A model generated the notes under the pieces. The model had not been told where the DNA came from, ran no database searches, and saw nothing but the letters and a program-made list of their open reading frames with translations. From Schistocerca nitens (Eukaryota > Arthropoda > Insecta > Orthoptera > Acrididae), in contig NC_064622.1 of NCBI RefSeq assembly GCF_023898315.1, positions 352,637,234-352,701,233 of the forward strand: a stretch of DNA of 64,000 bases. The letters run 5' to 3'. Below, in pieces: positions 32,538 through 43,880 of the stretch. Every line of letters starts with the position of its first letter. Position 1 is the first letter of the stretch. The position numbers and the translations under genes are program-made.

Positions 32538-33235
32538 TCTACATCTACATGGATACTCTGCTAATCACATTTAAGTGCCTGGCAGAGAATTCACCGAACC
32601 ACCTGCACAATTCTCTGTTTTTCCAATCTCGTAAGTAAGAACATCCATATCTTTCCCTTCGGGCTCTGATTTTTCCTCATTTTATCATGGCGATCGTTTC
32701 TCCCTATGTAGCTCGGCGTCAACAAAATATTTTCGCATTTGGAGAAAGTTGGTGATCGGAACGTCGTGAGAGGATGCCTCCACAACGAAAAACGCCTTTG
32801 TTTTGATGATGTCCATCTCAAATCCTATATCATTTCAGTGATACTCTCTCCCCTATTTCTCGATACTACAAAACGTGCTGCACTTCTGTGAAATTTTTCG
32901 ATGTACTCAGTCAGTCCTGTCTGGGAAGAATCCCACACCGAGCAGCAGTATTCCAAAAGAGGACGGACAAGCTTACAGTAGGCAATCTCTTTAGTAGATC
33001 TATTACATTTTCTAAGTGTCCGGCCAATAAAACCCTGCCTATGGTTAGCCTTCCCCACAACATTTTCTATATGTTCCTACCAATATAAGTTGTTCGTAAT
33101 TGCAGTTCCAAGGTATTTAGTTGAATTTACGGTCTTTATATTTGACTGATTTATCGTGTAACCGAAGTTTCACGGATTCCTTTTTGCACTCATATGGATG
33201 ACCTAACACTTTTCGTTATTTAGGTTCGATTACCA
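32538..33235 (-). pseudogene. 3' fragment of a jockey/CR1-type LINE
   Basis: The minus strand has IGRTLRKCNRSTKEIAY, LVRPLLEYCCSVWD and EYIEKFHRSAARFVVSR in broken frames, and a 3' end tccatgtagatgtag-like at 32540-32556. The same family, with more of the RT domain, is present at 42014-43113 on the plus strand. Confidence 0.85.
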
Positions 33236-33443
33236 ATATTATCACTGACTCTCTTTCTTGTTTATCGACCGGCGAGTGCTCATCAGAGCACCTCAGACTA
33301 TGGCCTAGCCTAAAAAACTCTCAAGTGCACTCCATAAGTACTCTGCTACCTTTGTACAGGCACCCCTGACCTCCCAAGGGGAGTTTTACAAGTCCCCACA
33401 GTGTACTTGTGTGTTCGTTGAGTGCATTCCGATTGTCTAGTCT
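33236..33443. other. Short spacer between two LINE fragments
   Basis: No gene recognised. Confidence 0.3.
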
Positions 33444-34405
33444 TTGTTGTTGTTGTTGTGGTCTTCAGTCATGAGACTGGTTTGATGCAGCTCTCCATGC
33501 TACTCTATCCTGTGCAAGCTTCTTCATCTCCCAGTACCTACTGCAACCTACATCCTTCTGAATCTGCTTGGTGTATTCATCTCTTGGTCTTCCTCTCCAA
33601 TTTCTACCCTCCACGCTGCCCTCCAATACTAAATTGGTGATCCCTTGATGCCTCACAACATCTCCTACCAACCGATCCCTTCTTCTGTTCAAGTTGTGCC
33701 ACAAACTCCTCTTCTCCCCAATCCTATTCAATACCTCCTCATTAGTTACGTGATCTACCCATCTAATCTTCAGCATTCTTCTGTAACACCACATTTCGAA
33801 AGCTTCTATTCTCTTCTTGTCTAAACTATTTATCGTCCACGTTTCACTTCCATACATGGCTACACTCTATACAAATACTTTCAGAAACGACTTCCTGACA
33901 CTTAAATCTATACTCTGTGTTAACAAATTTCTCTTATTCGGAAACGCTTTCCTTGCCATTGCCAGTCTACATTTTATGTCCTCTCTATTTCGACCACCAT
34001 CAGGTATTTTGCTCCCCAAATAGCAAAACTGCTTTACTACTTTAAGTGTCTCATTTCGTAATCTAATTCCCTCAGCATCACCCGACTTAATTCGACTACA
34101 TTCCATTATCCTCGTTTTGCTTTTGTTGATGTTCATCTTATATCTTCCTTGCAAGACACTGTCCGTTAAACTGCTTTTCCAGGTCCTTTGCCGTCTCTGA
34201 CAGAATTAAAATGTCATCGGTGAACCTGAAAGTTTTTATTTCTTCTCCATGGATTTTATTACCTCCTCCGAATTTTTCTTTTGTTTCCTTCACTGCCTGC
34301 TCAATATACAGATTGAATAACATCTCCCTCCCTTCAAAACCACTGCTTCCCTTTCATGTCCTTCGACTCTTATAACTGCCATCTGGTTTCTGTACAAATT
34401 GTACA
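33444..34405 (-). pseudogene. 3' fragment of an RTE-like LINE with (GTT)n tail
   Basis: The minus strand includes MYGSETWTINSLDKKRIEAF, CYRRMLKIRWVDHVTNEEVL and GRPRDEYTKQIQKDVGC (33465-33857), the characteristic C-terminal domain of this LINE family. The RT remnant FRFTDDILILSETAKDLEKQ lies at 34150-34250. The 3' tail is a short (GTT)n at 33445-33459. Fragments are separated by shifts. Same family as 43881-47040. Confidence 0.85.
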
Positions 34406-35690
34406 GTCTTACAATGCAGAAAAAGTCGATGTGTTCATGACGTATGGAGAATGTAGGAAGAATGCAGTTTATTCTTGAACAGTGTATGCGACCAGGTATC
34501 CCAATCTACGTCAACCATCTCGGCAATACTGGCAGAAGTAAAGTTGTGAGGACGTGGCGTCAGTCGTGCTTGGGTAGTTCAGTTGGTAGAGCACTTGCCC
34601 GCGAAAGGCAAAGGTCGTGAGTTCGGGTCTCGGTCCGACACACGGTTTTAATCTGCCAGGAAGTTCCATATCAGTGCACACTCCACTGCAGAGTGAAAAT
34701 CTCATTCTGGATCTCGGCAATTATTTATCAACCTCTTCACCCAGTTACTTGAAAGTGGTAGTATAACAACTAGACGAGGTAACAGAATGAAACAAGCGAC
34801 GACAGAACCGGGGGAAATTAATGTTCTCGCTGCTGTTGCAGGTGATCCGCACGTACTCCCCCGCGTAGTCGCACGAGGAAGTGTCCTATGCATTCTCTAC
34901 CGACACAAGTTCCATCCGTATTACATTTTGCTCCATCAACAGCTGTAAAGAAATGATTGTGGGAATCGTGTTAACTTCTGTAAATGGGCACTAGGACAAG
35001 ATATTCCAGATGTGTTATGTCTTGTTTGCCGATGAAGCCACATTTATCACTCATTGCCAGGTAAACCACCGAAACATTCACTATTGCTCTGTTGACAATC
35101 CCCCTTGGTTTCGTCAGGTGGAACGTCGGCGTCCATGGAGCGTAAACGTGTGTTGTGGGACAGTGAACCATCAGCTCATAGGCCCATGATTCACAGTAGG
35201 AACACTGAACACGCACTAATATCGCAGCCCACTAACAGACCATCTTCCATGGATTCCAAAAGACGTTCCTCTGCAGACTGGGAGGAACCAGTGGTACCAA
35301 CTTGACGACTGTCCAGCACGTAGTGCGTGAAGTACTACAGCATACCTTCACGAATTATTTCCAGATTGTTGGATTGGACGCAGGGGTCCTGTACCTTGGC
35401 CGGCCCGTTTCCCGGGTTTGATGCCTATAGACTTTTTTCTGTGGGAAAATCTGAAAGATGCTGTCTGCAAGGACATACCAACTACACCCGATCATATGCA
35501 ACGACGTATTCCTGCAGCTTGCTCGGACATCTCCGCTGAAATCCTAGCACATTGCAGCAGCCCTTCCGTACCAGTCTGGAAGACTTTGCGGGTGGTCATT
35601 TTGAACACACCATGCGATGGTCCATTGTCTCGTTACTAGTCAGATTCCACTAACCAGTGTATGCACTTGATTGTTTTTTACTGTACGCCA
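34406..35690 (+). pseudogene. Decayed DD41D-type mariner transposase, interrupted by a SINE
   Basis: Plus-strand pieces include an N-terminal fragment near 34420-34530, FADEATFIT near 35030, a decayed catalytic block near 35300-35420, and PIDFFLWENLKDAVCKDIPT near 35420-35480. The frame is broken by many substitutions and deletions. It is related to the element at 58572-60722. A SINE sits at 34528-34708. Confidence 0.65.
34528..34708 (+). mobile_element. tRNA-derived SINE with 11-bp TSD
   Basis: tRNA-like head gcttgggtagttcagttggtag, B box gagttcgggtctc, tail ctgccaggaagttcc and gtgaaaatctcattctgg. TSD atctcggcaat at 34517-34527 and 34709-34719. Confidence 0.95.
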
Positions 35691-35699
35691 CCACAAATG

Positions 35700-35945
35700 A
35701 GCGTTTGGCGTCATTGGCCGGGAGGCCCCTTGTGGGGCAGGTACGGCCGCCTTGCTGCAGGTCTTATTACATTCGACTCCAGATTTGGCGACCTGCGCGC
35801 CGAGTGGGGATGAAATGATGAGGAAGACAACTCAACACCCAGTCCCTGAGCGGAGAAAATCTCCGACCCAGCCGACAATCGAACCCGAGCCCGTAGGACG
35901 GCAATTCGTCACGCTGACCAATGAGCTATCGGGGCGGACTACATC
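35700..35945 (-). mobile_element. tRNA-derived SINE of a third family
   Basis: Body tgagcgtttggcgtcattgg and tgaaatgatgaggaagacaa; reverse B box caatcgaacccgagcccg near 35878. The same family is found in plus orientation at 47392-47612. Confidence 0.8.
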
Positions 35946-36052
35946 ATCACAGGTATTGTACAAGCGTCGGTGTGGGAACTTACCAAAATATCATGTCTCG
36001 TAAACGACTCGCAGCAGAATCATGCAACAAACATCACTGACATTCTAATTCA

Positions 36053-36253
36053 AAAAATGGTTCAAATGGCTCTCAGCACTATGGGACTCAACTGCTGTGG
36101 TCATCAGTCCCCTAGAACTTAGAACTACTGAAACCTAACTAACCTAAGGACATCACACACACCCATGCCCGAAGCAGGACTCGAACCTGCGACCGTAGCA
36201 GCAGCGCGGCTCCGTACTGGAGCGCCTAGAACCGCACAGCCACCGCGGCCGGC
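36053..36253 (-). mobile_element. tRNA-derived SINE with 16-bp TSD
   Basis: Standard SINE body with a reverse B box gactcgaacctgcgacc. TSD ctgacattctaattca at 36037-36052 and 36254-36269. Confidence 0.95.
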
Positions 36254-36269
36254 CTGACATTCTAATTCA

Positions 36270-36746
36270 TCCTACTTTTAATTTGTTAATGTCAACAGGC
36301 ACTGTTCCATTTAAATAAAGTGTCTGTTTGTAGAAAAATTAAACTTTCTAAGTATTATTAAAATTTGTTCATTGGCTAACGATACGAGCCCCTGACTATC
36401 AGTTCATTCTGTGAAAACCGCACATTTATAGCTGTTCCCATTTCCACAACATATGCAGTGCATATTGTAGGTGAGTCATCCGGTAAATACTGGATGTAGA
36501 GAGAGTTCCATATGTTTGATCGTTAGAAATACGATTAATAGTGACAGTTATTTGCCCAGTCCACTTTCTACTCCTGTGACAATGACGCTTCATTTCACGA
36601 TCCTACCTTTTTTGGTTGGGGGGGGGGGGGGGGGAGGTCAACCGTCTCCTGGTTCGTTTGATGATGCACACCACGAATTCCTCTCCTACGCTTACCTGAT
36701 CACCTTATATAGCAACTACATAGAACGCCCTCAGTTATATCTAATG
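36270..36746. other. Non-coding stretch with a 17-bp poly(G)
   Basis: Poly(G) at 36618-36634. No gene recognised; the open frame reaching in from the Tc1 transposase is a chance extension. Confidence 0.35.
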
Positions 36747-36748
36747 TA

Positions 36749-38170
36749 CACTCCTGGAAATGGAAAAAAGAACACATTGACACCGGTGTGTCAGACCCAC
36801 CATACTTGCTCCGGACACTGCGAGAGGGCTGTACAAGCAATGATCACACGCACGGCACAGCGGACACACCAGGAACCGCGGTGTTGGCCGTCGAATGGCG
36901 CTAGCTGCGCAGCATTTGTGCACCGCCGCCGTCAGTGTCAGCCAGTTTGCCGTGGCATACGGAGCTCCATCGCAGTCTTTAACACTGGTAGCATGCCGCG
37001 ACAGCGTGGACGTGAACCGTATGTGCAGTTGACGGACTTTGAGCGAGGTCGTATAGTGGACATGCGGGAGGCCGGGTGGACGTACCGCCGAATTGCTCAA
37101 CACGTGGGGCGTGAGGTCTCCACAGTACATCGATGTTGTCGCCAGTGGTCGGCGGAAGGTGCACGTGCCCGTCGACCTGGGACCGGACCGCAGCGACGCA
37201 CGGATGCACGCCAAGACCGTAGGATCCTACGCAGTGCCGTAGGGGACCGCACCGCCACTTCCCAGCAAATTAGGGACACTGTTGCTCCTGGGGTATCGGC
37301 GAGGACCATTCGCAACCGTCTCCATGAAGCTGGGCTACGGTCCCGCACACCGTTAGGCCGTCTTCCGCTCACGCCCCAACATCGTGCAGCCCGCCTCCAG
37401 TGGTGTCGCGACAGGCGTGAATGGAGGGACGAATGGAGACGTGTCGTCTTCAGCGATGAGAGTCGCTTCTGCCTTGGTGCCAATGATGGTCGTATGCGTG
37501 TTTGGCGCCGTGCAGGTGAGCGCCACAATCAGGACTGCATACGACCGAGGCACACAGGGCCAACACCCGGCATCATGGTGTGGGGAGCGATCTCCTACAC
37601 TGGCTGTACACCACTGGTGATCGTCGAGGGGACACTGAATAGTGCACGGTACATCCAAACCGTCATCGAACCCATCGTTCTACCATTCCTAGACCGGCAA
37701 GGGAACTTGCTGTTCCAACAGGACAATGCACGTCCGCATGTATCCCGTGCCACCCAACGTGCTCTAGAAGGTGTAAGTCAACTACCCTGGCCAGCAAGAT
37801 CTCCAGATCTGTCCCCCTTTGAGCATGTTTGGGACTGGATGAAGCGTCGTCTCACGCGGGCTGCACGTCCAGCACGAACGCTGGTCCAACTGAGGCGCCA
37901 GGTGGAAATGGCATGGCAAGCCGTTCCACAGGACTACATCCAGCATCTCTACGATCGTCTCCATGGGAGAATAGCAGCCTGCATTGCTGCGAAAGGTGGA
38001 TATGCACTGTACTAGTGCCGACATTGTGCATGCTCTGTTGCCTGTGTCTATGTGCCTGTGGTTCTGTCAGTGTGATCATGTGATGTATCTGACCCCAGGA
38101 ATGTGTCAATAAAGTTTCCCCTTCCTGGGACAATGAATTCACGGTGTTCTTATTTCAATTTCCAGGAGTG
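36749..38170 (+). mobile_element. Complete Tc1-like transposon, 1422 bp (copy 2)
   Basis: TA on both sides (36747-36748, 38171-38172). Same length and ends as copy 1, with few substitutions. Confidence 0.95.
36993..38015 (+). CDS. Tc1-like transposase, 340 aa, intact (copy 2)
   Basis: Same gene as at 7418, starting at MPRQRGREP. It differs at a few residues: GRIVDMREAG for GRIVGMREAG, YTGCTP for YTGRTP, and SPFEHVW for SPIEHVW next to the catalytic Glu. The open frame extends upstream to 36471, but only the part inside the element is transposase. The triad D, D, E is present with the same 32-residue spacing, so this copy may also encode an active enzyme. Confidence 0.93.
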   Translation: MPRQRGREPYVQLTDFERGRIVDMREAGWTYRRIAQHVGREVSTVHRCCRQWSAEGARARRPGTGPQRRTDARQDRRILRSAVGDRTATSQQIRDTVAPGVSARTIRNRLHEAGLRSRTPLGRLPLTPQHRAARLQWCRDRREWRDEWRRVVFSDESRFCLGANDGRMRVWRRAGERHNQDCIRPRHTGPTPGIMVWGAISYTGCTPLVIVEGTLNSARYIQTVIEPIVLPFLDRQGNLLFQQDNARPHVSRATQRALEGVSQLPWPARSPDLSPFEHVWDWMKRRLTRAARPARTLVQLRRQVEMAWQAVPQDYIQHLYDRLHGRIAACIAAKGGYALY

Positions 38171-38336
38171 TATATTCCAATCTCACAGCCTTATTTGATC
38201 GCAAGTCTTCCAGAGTTCGATTAAACTCTCCCTCGAAAATGGAACCCATATATATTCCACATCGAGTCAAAGTTCTACTTTTATCATGTCAGCGGACAGT
38301 TTCTTTACCTTTGTAGAGGCATCCAGCGTTATCCTC

Positions 38337-38528
38337 AAATGTTCAAATGTGTGTAAAATCTTATGGGACTTAACTGCTGAGGTCATCAGTCCCTAAGCTT
38401 ACACACTAGTTAACCTAAATTATCCTAAGATACACGACCATGCCCGAGGGTGAACTCGAACCTCCGCCGGGACCAGCGGCACAGTCCATGACTGCAGCGC
38501 ACTCAGACCGCCCGGCTAATCCCGCGCT
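38337..38528 (-). mobile_element. tRNA-derived SINE, variant family
   Basis: Tail caaatgttcaaatgtgtgt and cttatgggacttaactgctg, then gtgaactcgaacctccgccg (reverse B box) and a head ending cggctaatcccgcgc. Related to the main SINE but with a different head. Confidence 0.85.
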
Positions 38529-38812
38529 CGTAATCCTCCCATCTATACTCTCTCTCCATTGCCGTTAACGCTGGAATTCCTCTTGCGCTATTAATGTTCA
38601 AGATTTTGCATTTAGTTTCCTCGAAAGTTGTTTTGACTAGTCTATATCTGAATCAGACCTTCCAGAGATCCGGAGATCATTTTTTTTTTCGATCTTTCGT
38701 ATTTTCCTTGCATCCATTTCGTTTTAGCTTTGAAATGGGTCTGCTTCTTCCCATAATTGCACTGACACGTTAAGGTGACACTACTCTGTCACATTCAAAG
38801 ATACATAGACCC

Positions 38813-38813
38813 T

Positions 38814-38882
<69 letters not shown>

Positions 38883-38893
38883 GCACACACACA
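38813..38893. repeat. (AC)n microsatellite
   Basis: About 80 bp of CA repeats with a few CG interruptions; short His/Thr or Cys/Val open frames over it are artefacts. Confidence 0.95.
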
Positions 38894-38954
38894 TCCTCAC
38901 ACGCACAAACGCACAACCCACACATCCCCAGACACACTTCCACATACTGTATGC

Positions 38955-39900
38955 ACAATATGTGATCAAAAGTATCCGGACACCTGGCTAGAAAATGACT
39001 TACAAGTTCGTGGCGCCCTCCATCGGTAATGCTGGAATTCAGCATGGTGTTGGCCCACCCTCAGTCTTGATGACAGCTTCCACTCTCGCAGGCATACGTT
39101 CAATCAGGAGCTGGAAGGGTTTTTGGGGAAAGACAGCCCGTTCTTCACGGAGTGCTGCACTGAGGAGAGGTATCGATGTTGGTCGGTGAGGCCTGGCATG
39201 AAGTCGGCGTTCCAAAACATCCCGAAGAAGTTTTATAGGATTCAGGCCAGAACTCCGTGCAGCCCAATCCCTTAGAGTGATGTTATTGTCGCGTAACCAC
39301 TCCGCCACAGGCCGTGCATTATGAACAGGTGCTCGATCGTGTTGAAAGATGCAATCACCATCCCGAATTGCTCTTCAAGCAAGAAGGTGCTTAAAACATC
39401 AATGTGGGCCTGCGCTGTGATAGTGCCACGCAAAACAACAAGGAGTTCAAGCCTCCTCCATGAAAAACACTACCATACCATAACACCACCGCCTCCGAGT
39501 TTTACTGTTAGCACTTCACTCGCTGGCAGATGACGTTTACTGGGCATTCACCATACCCACATCTTGCCATCGGATGGCCATATTGTGTACTGTCATTCGT
39601 TACGCCTCACAACGTTTTTCCACTGTTCAAACGTCCAATGTTTACGGTCCTTACACCAAGAGAGGCGCCGACTGGCATTTACTGGCGTGATCTGTGGCTT
39701 ATGAGCAGCCGATCGACCATGAAATCCAAGTTTTCTCAACTCCCTCGTAACTGTCACAGTACTTGCAGTGGATCCTGATGCAGTTTGTAATTCCTCTGTG
39801 ATGATATGGATAGATGTCTGCCTATTACACATTACGACCCTCTTCAACTGTCGGCGGTCTCGGTCAGTCAACAGACTGGAAAAACCGTTAAACACAGTAC
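38955..39900 (-). pseudogene. Decayed Tc1-like transposon (third family)
   Basis: The terminal sequence tgatcaaaagtatccggaca at 38962-38981 is a typical Tc1-like end. Minus-strand pieces are, N-terminal, RVVMCNRQTSIHIITEELQ and SRRLSWCKDRKHWTFEQWKN (39593-39895) and, C-terminal, RDNNITLRDWAARSSGLNPI (39039-39308). The middle is shifted and the second acidic motif decayed. The other terminal repeat was not found near 39900. Confidence 0.8.
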
Positions 39901-40445
39901 TTAATCTGAGGGGTCTGTAACATAACCTAATTCTTACACGTGAATGTAGGACTTCCCGCTGTGCATTGCTAATGATATATGCTCGGGCTTACATCTGGGT
40001 TGTTGCGTTAAAAATCCGCGACGTTCTGATGTCATTCTTATCATCGTCTGGCGAAGTCAGTCTTTTTTGCCAGATGGTGATTAGAACGACTCTCATCGAA
40101 ACGTCGAGGAATTTGACAGCAGCAACCCGAGTGGGAGCCAGAGAAGGTTTCATCAGCTCTCTTCTTTGTACATATAGCCGTTATTCCTTTTCTCTTACTG
40201 GTCTACGATAGTTTGCTATTGTCTGTCACTTATCATCATGTATCTATTCGATTCCAGTGATCCCCGAATGAAGTTGTGCTGAGCACAGCACATATGCAAC
40301 TACTCCAACTAATCGTTGATTTTCTGTATAGAAATTCGAAATTCTTCTTTTTGATGTTTCTGACTTTTGGTGAAAGGCACTATACATTTGGTTTAATTGT
40401 GGTTATGCAATCTGGTGATAAAAAATTAGAGATCGTGTCGGCGTA
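39901..40445. other. Non-coding stretch
   Basis: No gene recognised. Confidence 0.3.
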
Positions 40446-40680
40446 GGATGATGATGATAATGATGATGTTTGGTTTGTGGGGTTCTCAACTGCGCGGTCA
40501 TGAGCGCCCATACAGAATCCCAAATTTTACACATCTAGCCACTGTCACGAATGATAATGATGAGGACAACACAAACACCCAGTCCCCAGGCAGAGAAAAT
40601 CCCTAACCCAGCCGGGAATCGAACCCGAGACGTCGTGATCCACAAGCAACAACGCTAGCCACTAGACTACGAGCTGTGGA
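40446..40680 (-). mobile_element. tRNA-derived SINE (fourth head type)
   Basis: ATG/ATA-rich end, body gtttgtggggttctcaactg, cccagtccccaggcagag, reverse B box ggaatcgaacccgagacg. A second, interrupted copy lies at 41889-43165. Confidence 0.85.
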
Positions 40681-40684
40681 CTAA

Positions 40685-41724
40685 GCGTTGGAAGTCTCCT
40701 GCCTCTGTAGCCGTCCATAATTGCAAAAGTATTGCCAGTGCAGCATTTTGTGCACGAACTCATCTCTCAATTATGTCCCATAAATGTTCAATGGGATTCA
40801 TGTCGGGCGATCTGCGTGGGCAGACCATTCACTCGAACTGTGCAGAACTTTCTTCAAACCAGTTGCGGCCTGGGGACATGGCCCACTGACATCCATAAAA
40901 ATGTCATCGTCGTTTGGTTGCAAATGGTGTCTAAGTAGTCGAACACAACCATTTCCAGTCAATGAACAATTCAATGGTACCACCGGACTTAATCCACTCC
41001 ATGTTGACACAGCCCACGTCATTATGGAGCTACCACTAGGTTAACAACTTGGGTCCATGGCTTCGCCGGCTCAGCGCCACACTCGAACCTTACCATCAGC
41101 TCTTGCCAACTGAAATCGGAACTCTTCTAACCAGAACACAGTTTTCCAGTCATCTAGGGTCGAACCGATGCGGTCACGAGCCCAGGAGAGGCTCTGCAGG
41201 TGATGTCGTGTTGTTAACAATAGCACTCGCGTGGGTCGTGTGTTGTCATAGTCCATTAACGCCATATTTCACCGCACGTTCTTAGCGGGTATGTTTGTCG
41301 TACATGGCACATTGATTTCCGCGAACATTTCACGCAATGTTGCTTGTCTGTGAGAACTGACAACTCTACGCAAACACCGCCGCTCTCGGTCGTCAAGTGG
41401 AGGCCGTCGGCCACTGCGTTGTCCGTGGTGAGACGTAAAGCCTGAAATGTGGAATTCTCTGCACACTCTTGGCGCTATGGGTCACAGGATACTGAACTCC
41501 GTAATGATTATCGAAATGGAATGTTCCATGCGCGTACCTCAAGCAGCGTTCAAAGTAAGTTAAGTCCTGTCGTGCTGCCATAATCATGTCGGAAACCTTT
41601 TTACATGAATCACTTGAGTGCAAATTACAGCTCCGCTAATGCACTGCCTTTCATACCTTGTGGACGCGATATTACTACCATTTGCATATGGGCATATCGC
41701 TGTCCCATGACTTATCACCCCAGA
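40685..41724 (-). pseudogene. Decayed Tc1-like transposon (second family, copy B)
   Basis: The minus strand reads ARDRIGSTLDDWKTVFWLEE then FRFQLARADGKVRVWR (41071-41265). HTH remnants lie near 41400-41600. Sequence corresponding to the third catalytic block lies near 40800. The upper end cccatgacttatcacccca at 41703-41721 is the family terminus. The lower end is cut off next to the SINE at 40446-40680. Confidence 0.8.
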
Positions 41725-41888
41725 ATATTTCTTCTGCGACGGAAGTTTATCTCTCCACATGTAGATGGGTTGGACTAAAATGTGGAAACAATGCGAGAAA
41801 CAGACGCTTGAACATACTGTACCGCCAGACAAGTGTCAGTAGTTCTCAGAAGTATGGTGCGCGTAGTTGTGAGTACATTACCTAAGTT

Positions 41889-43165
41889 GATGATGATGAT
41901 GATCATCATCATCATGATGCTTGGTGTGTGGGGTGCTCAACTGTGCTGTCATCACAGTCCACCTTTTTTGCCGAACTCAATGTAACCACTGTCACGAACA
42001 TGAAATCATGAGGTCGCAAAGTACTGTTGCCAAGGGATTTCAGATCGATTCCGTATTTCTGGATTTCCGGAAGGCTTTTGACACTGTACCACACAAGCGG
42101 CTTGTAGTGAAATTGCATGCTTATAGAATATCGTCTCAGTTATGTGACTGGATCTGTGATTTCCTGTCAGAGAGGTCACAGTTCGCAGTAACTGACGGAA
42201 AGTCATCGAGTAAAACAAAAGTGATTTCTGGCGTTCTCCAAGGTAGTGTTGTAGGCCCTTTGCTGTTCCTTATCTATATAAACGATTTGGGAGACAATCT
42301 GAGCAGCCGTCTTCGGTTGTTTGCAGATGACGCTGTCGTTTGTCGACTAATAAAGTCATCAGAAGATCAAAACAAACAGCAAAACGATTTAGAAAATATA
42401 TCTGAATGGTGTGAAAAATGGCAGTTAAATAACGAAAAGTGTGAGTTCATCCACATGAGTGCTAAAAGGAACTCGTTAAACTTCGGTTACACGATAAATC
42501 AGTCTAATCTAAAAGCCGCAAATTCAACTAAATACCCGGGCAGTTGAGCGCCCCACACACTAAGCAACTTAAATTGGTAGGAACACATAGAAAATATAGT
42601 GGGGAAGGCTAACCAAAGACTGCGTTTTATTGGCAGGACACTTAGAAAATGTAACAGACCTACTAAGGAGACTGCCTACACTGCGCTTGTCCGTCCTCTT
42701 TTAGAATACTGCTGCGCGGTGTGGGATCCTTACCAGATAGGACTGACGGAGTACATCGAAAAAGTTGAAAGAAGCGCAGCACGTTTTGTATTATAGCTAA
42801 ATATAGGAGAGAGTGTCACAGATATGATACAGGATTTGGGCTGGACATCATTAAAACGTAGGCGTTTTTCTTTGCGACAGAATCTTCTCACGAATTTCCA
42901 ATCACCAACTTTCTCCTCCGAACGCGAAAATATTTTGTTGACACCGACCTACATAGGGAGAACGATCACCACGATAAAATAAGAGAAATCAGAGCTCGTA
43001 CAGAAAGATACAGGTGTTCGTTCTTTCCGCGAGCTATATGACATTGGAATAATAGAGAATTGTGAAGCTTTCAGGCACTTAAATGCGATTTGCAGAGTAT
43101 CCATGTAGATGTAGACAACACAAACACCCAGCCCCCGGGCAGAGAAAATCCCCAACCCCGGTTTT
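41889..43165 (-). mobile_element. SINE copy split by a LINE insertion (two halves)
   Basis: 41889-42010 matches the first half of the SINE at 40446, and about 43114-43165 resumes with gacaacacaaacacccagcc where the first half stopped. The LINE at 42014-43113 lies between. The tRNA head after 43165 is missing. Confidence 0.8.
42014..43113 (+). pseudogene. 5'-truncated jockey/CR1-type LINE (RT domain to 3' end)
   Basis: The plus-strand frame to 42547 contains SVFLDFRKAFDTVPHKRL, GVLQGSVVGPLLFLIYINDL and the catalytic LFADDAVV, the core of a LINE reverse transcriptase. After a shift, IGRTLRKCNRPTKETAYTAL and LVRPLLEYCCAVWDPYQIGL follow (42599-42796), with a stop after AARFVL. The 3' end tccatgtagatgtaga (43100-43115) is the family terminus. 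The element is inserted into a SINE. Confidence 0.9.
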
Positions 43166-43880
43166 GTCAGAGCTAAGTTAATTCGAAACTGGGCAAATCG
43201 TTGGTGCTCCTATTATGGGTGCTTCCGTAACCAAGATAGCCAAAGTGTCTGGTGTTTGAAGAGGAGCCGTATCGAAGATGTATATCGTGCAAAGGGAAAT
43301 GGGAAAAAAATATCATTCGAAAAGCCACAACTGGGACTAAAGTGTGTGTTGAGCGATCGTGGCGGACAGTCACTGACACGGCTTGTGGCGAAAAATAAGT
43401 GTCAGTATAATTGAAGATCTTAATCGCTATTAATACTTCATATCTTTTTTCAAAATATACGCCTCAACGCGTTTCGGATACAGCCATCAAAAGAATTTGT
43501 CAGATAAACAGAACAAATGAGAAGTAACGTTTTCACGAGAAACACAACATTGTATAAAACGAAATGTAGGCATACCACATTTAAAACTCGATACACAGTA
43601 TCTCGTAAATTCATACGTGTGTTTGTACCATAAAATAGTGCTGTATAGTGTGGCAGCCTACCAGAAATAACAATCTGCGGTCGTTAGATGGTTTCAAGTA
43701 CGTCTACAAATTATGCATACAGTCATTTCAAGAAAGTTATGCATAAACGTAATGAACTGCACCTGTCACCATCTACAGATTGAACCTACAGTCATGTCAC
43801 GAAAAACTACGAACTATCATTTCGTAAAAAGTATTCTGTACAAACCAAATGGACAATTGCGTTCTTAAAAACAATTCAAG
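43166..43880. other. Non-coding stretch
   Basis: No gene recognised. Confidence 0.3.

Noticed and set aside
38813..38893. CRISPR-like or coding repeat
   Set aside because: Simple CA dinucleotide repeat; the His/Thr and Cys/Val frames are artefacts.
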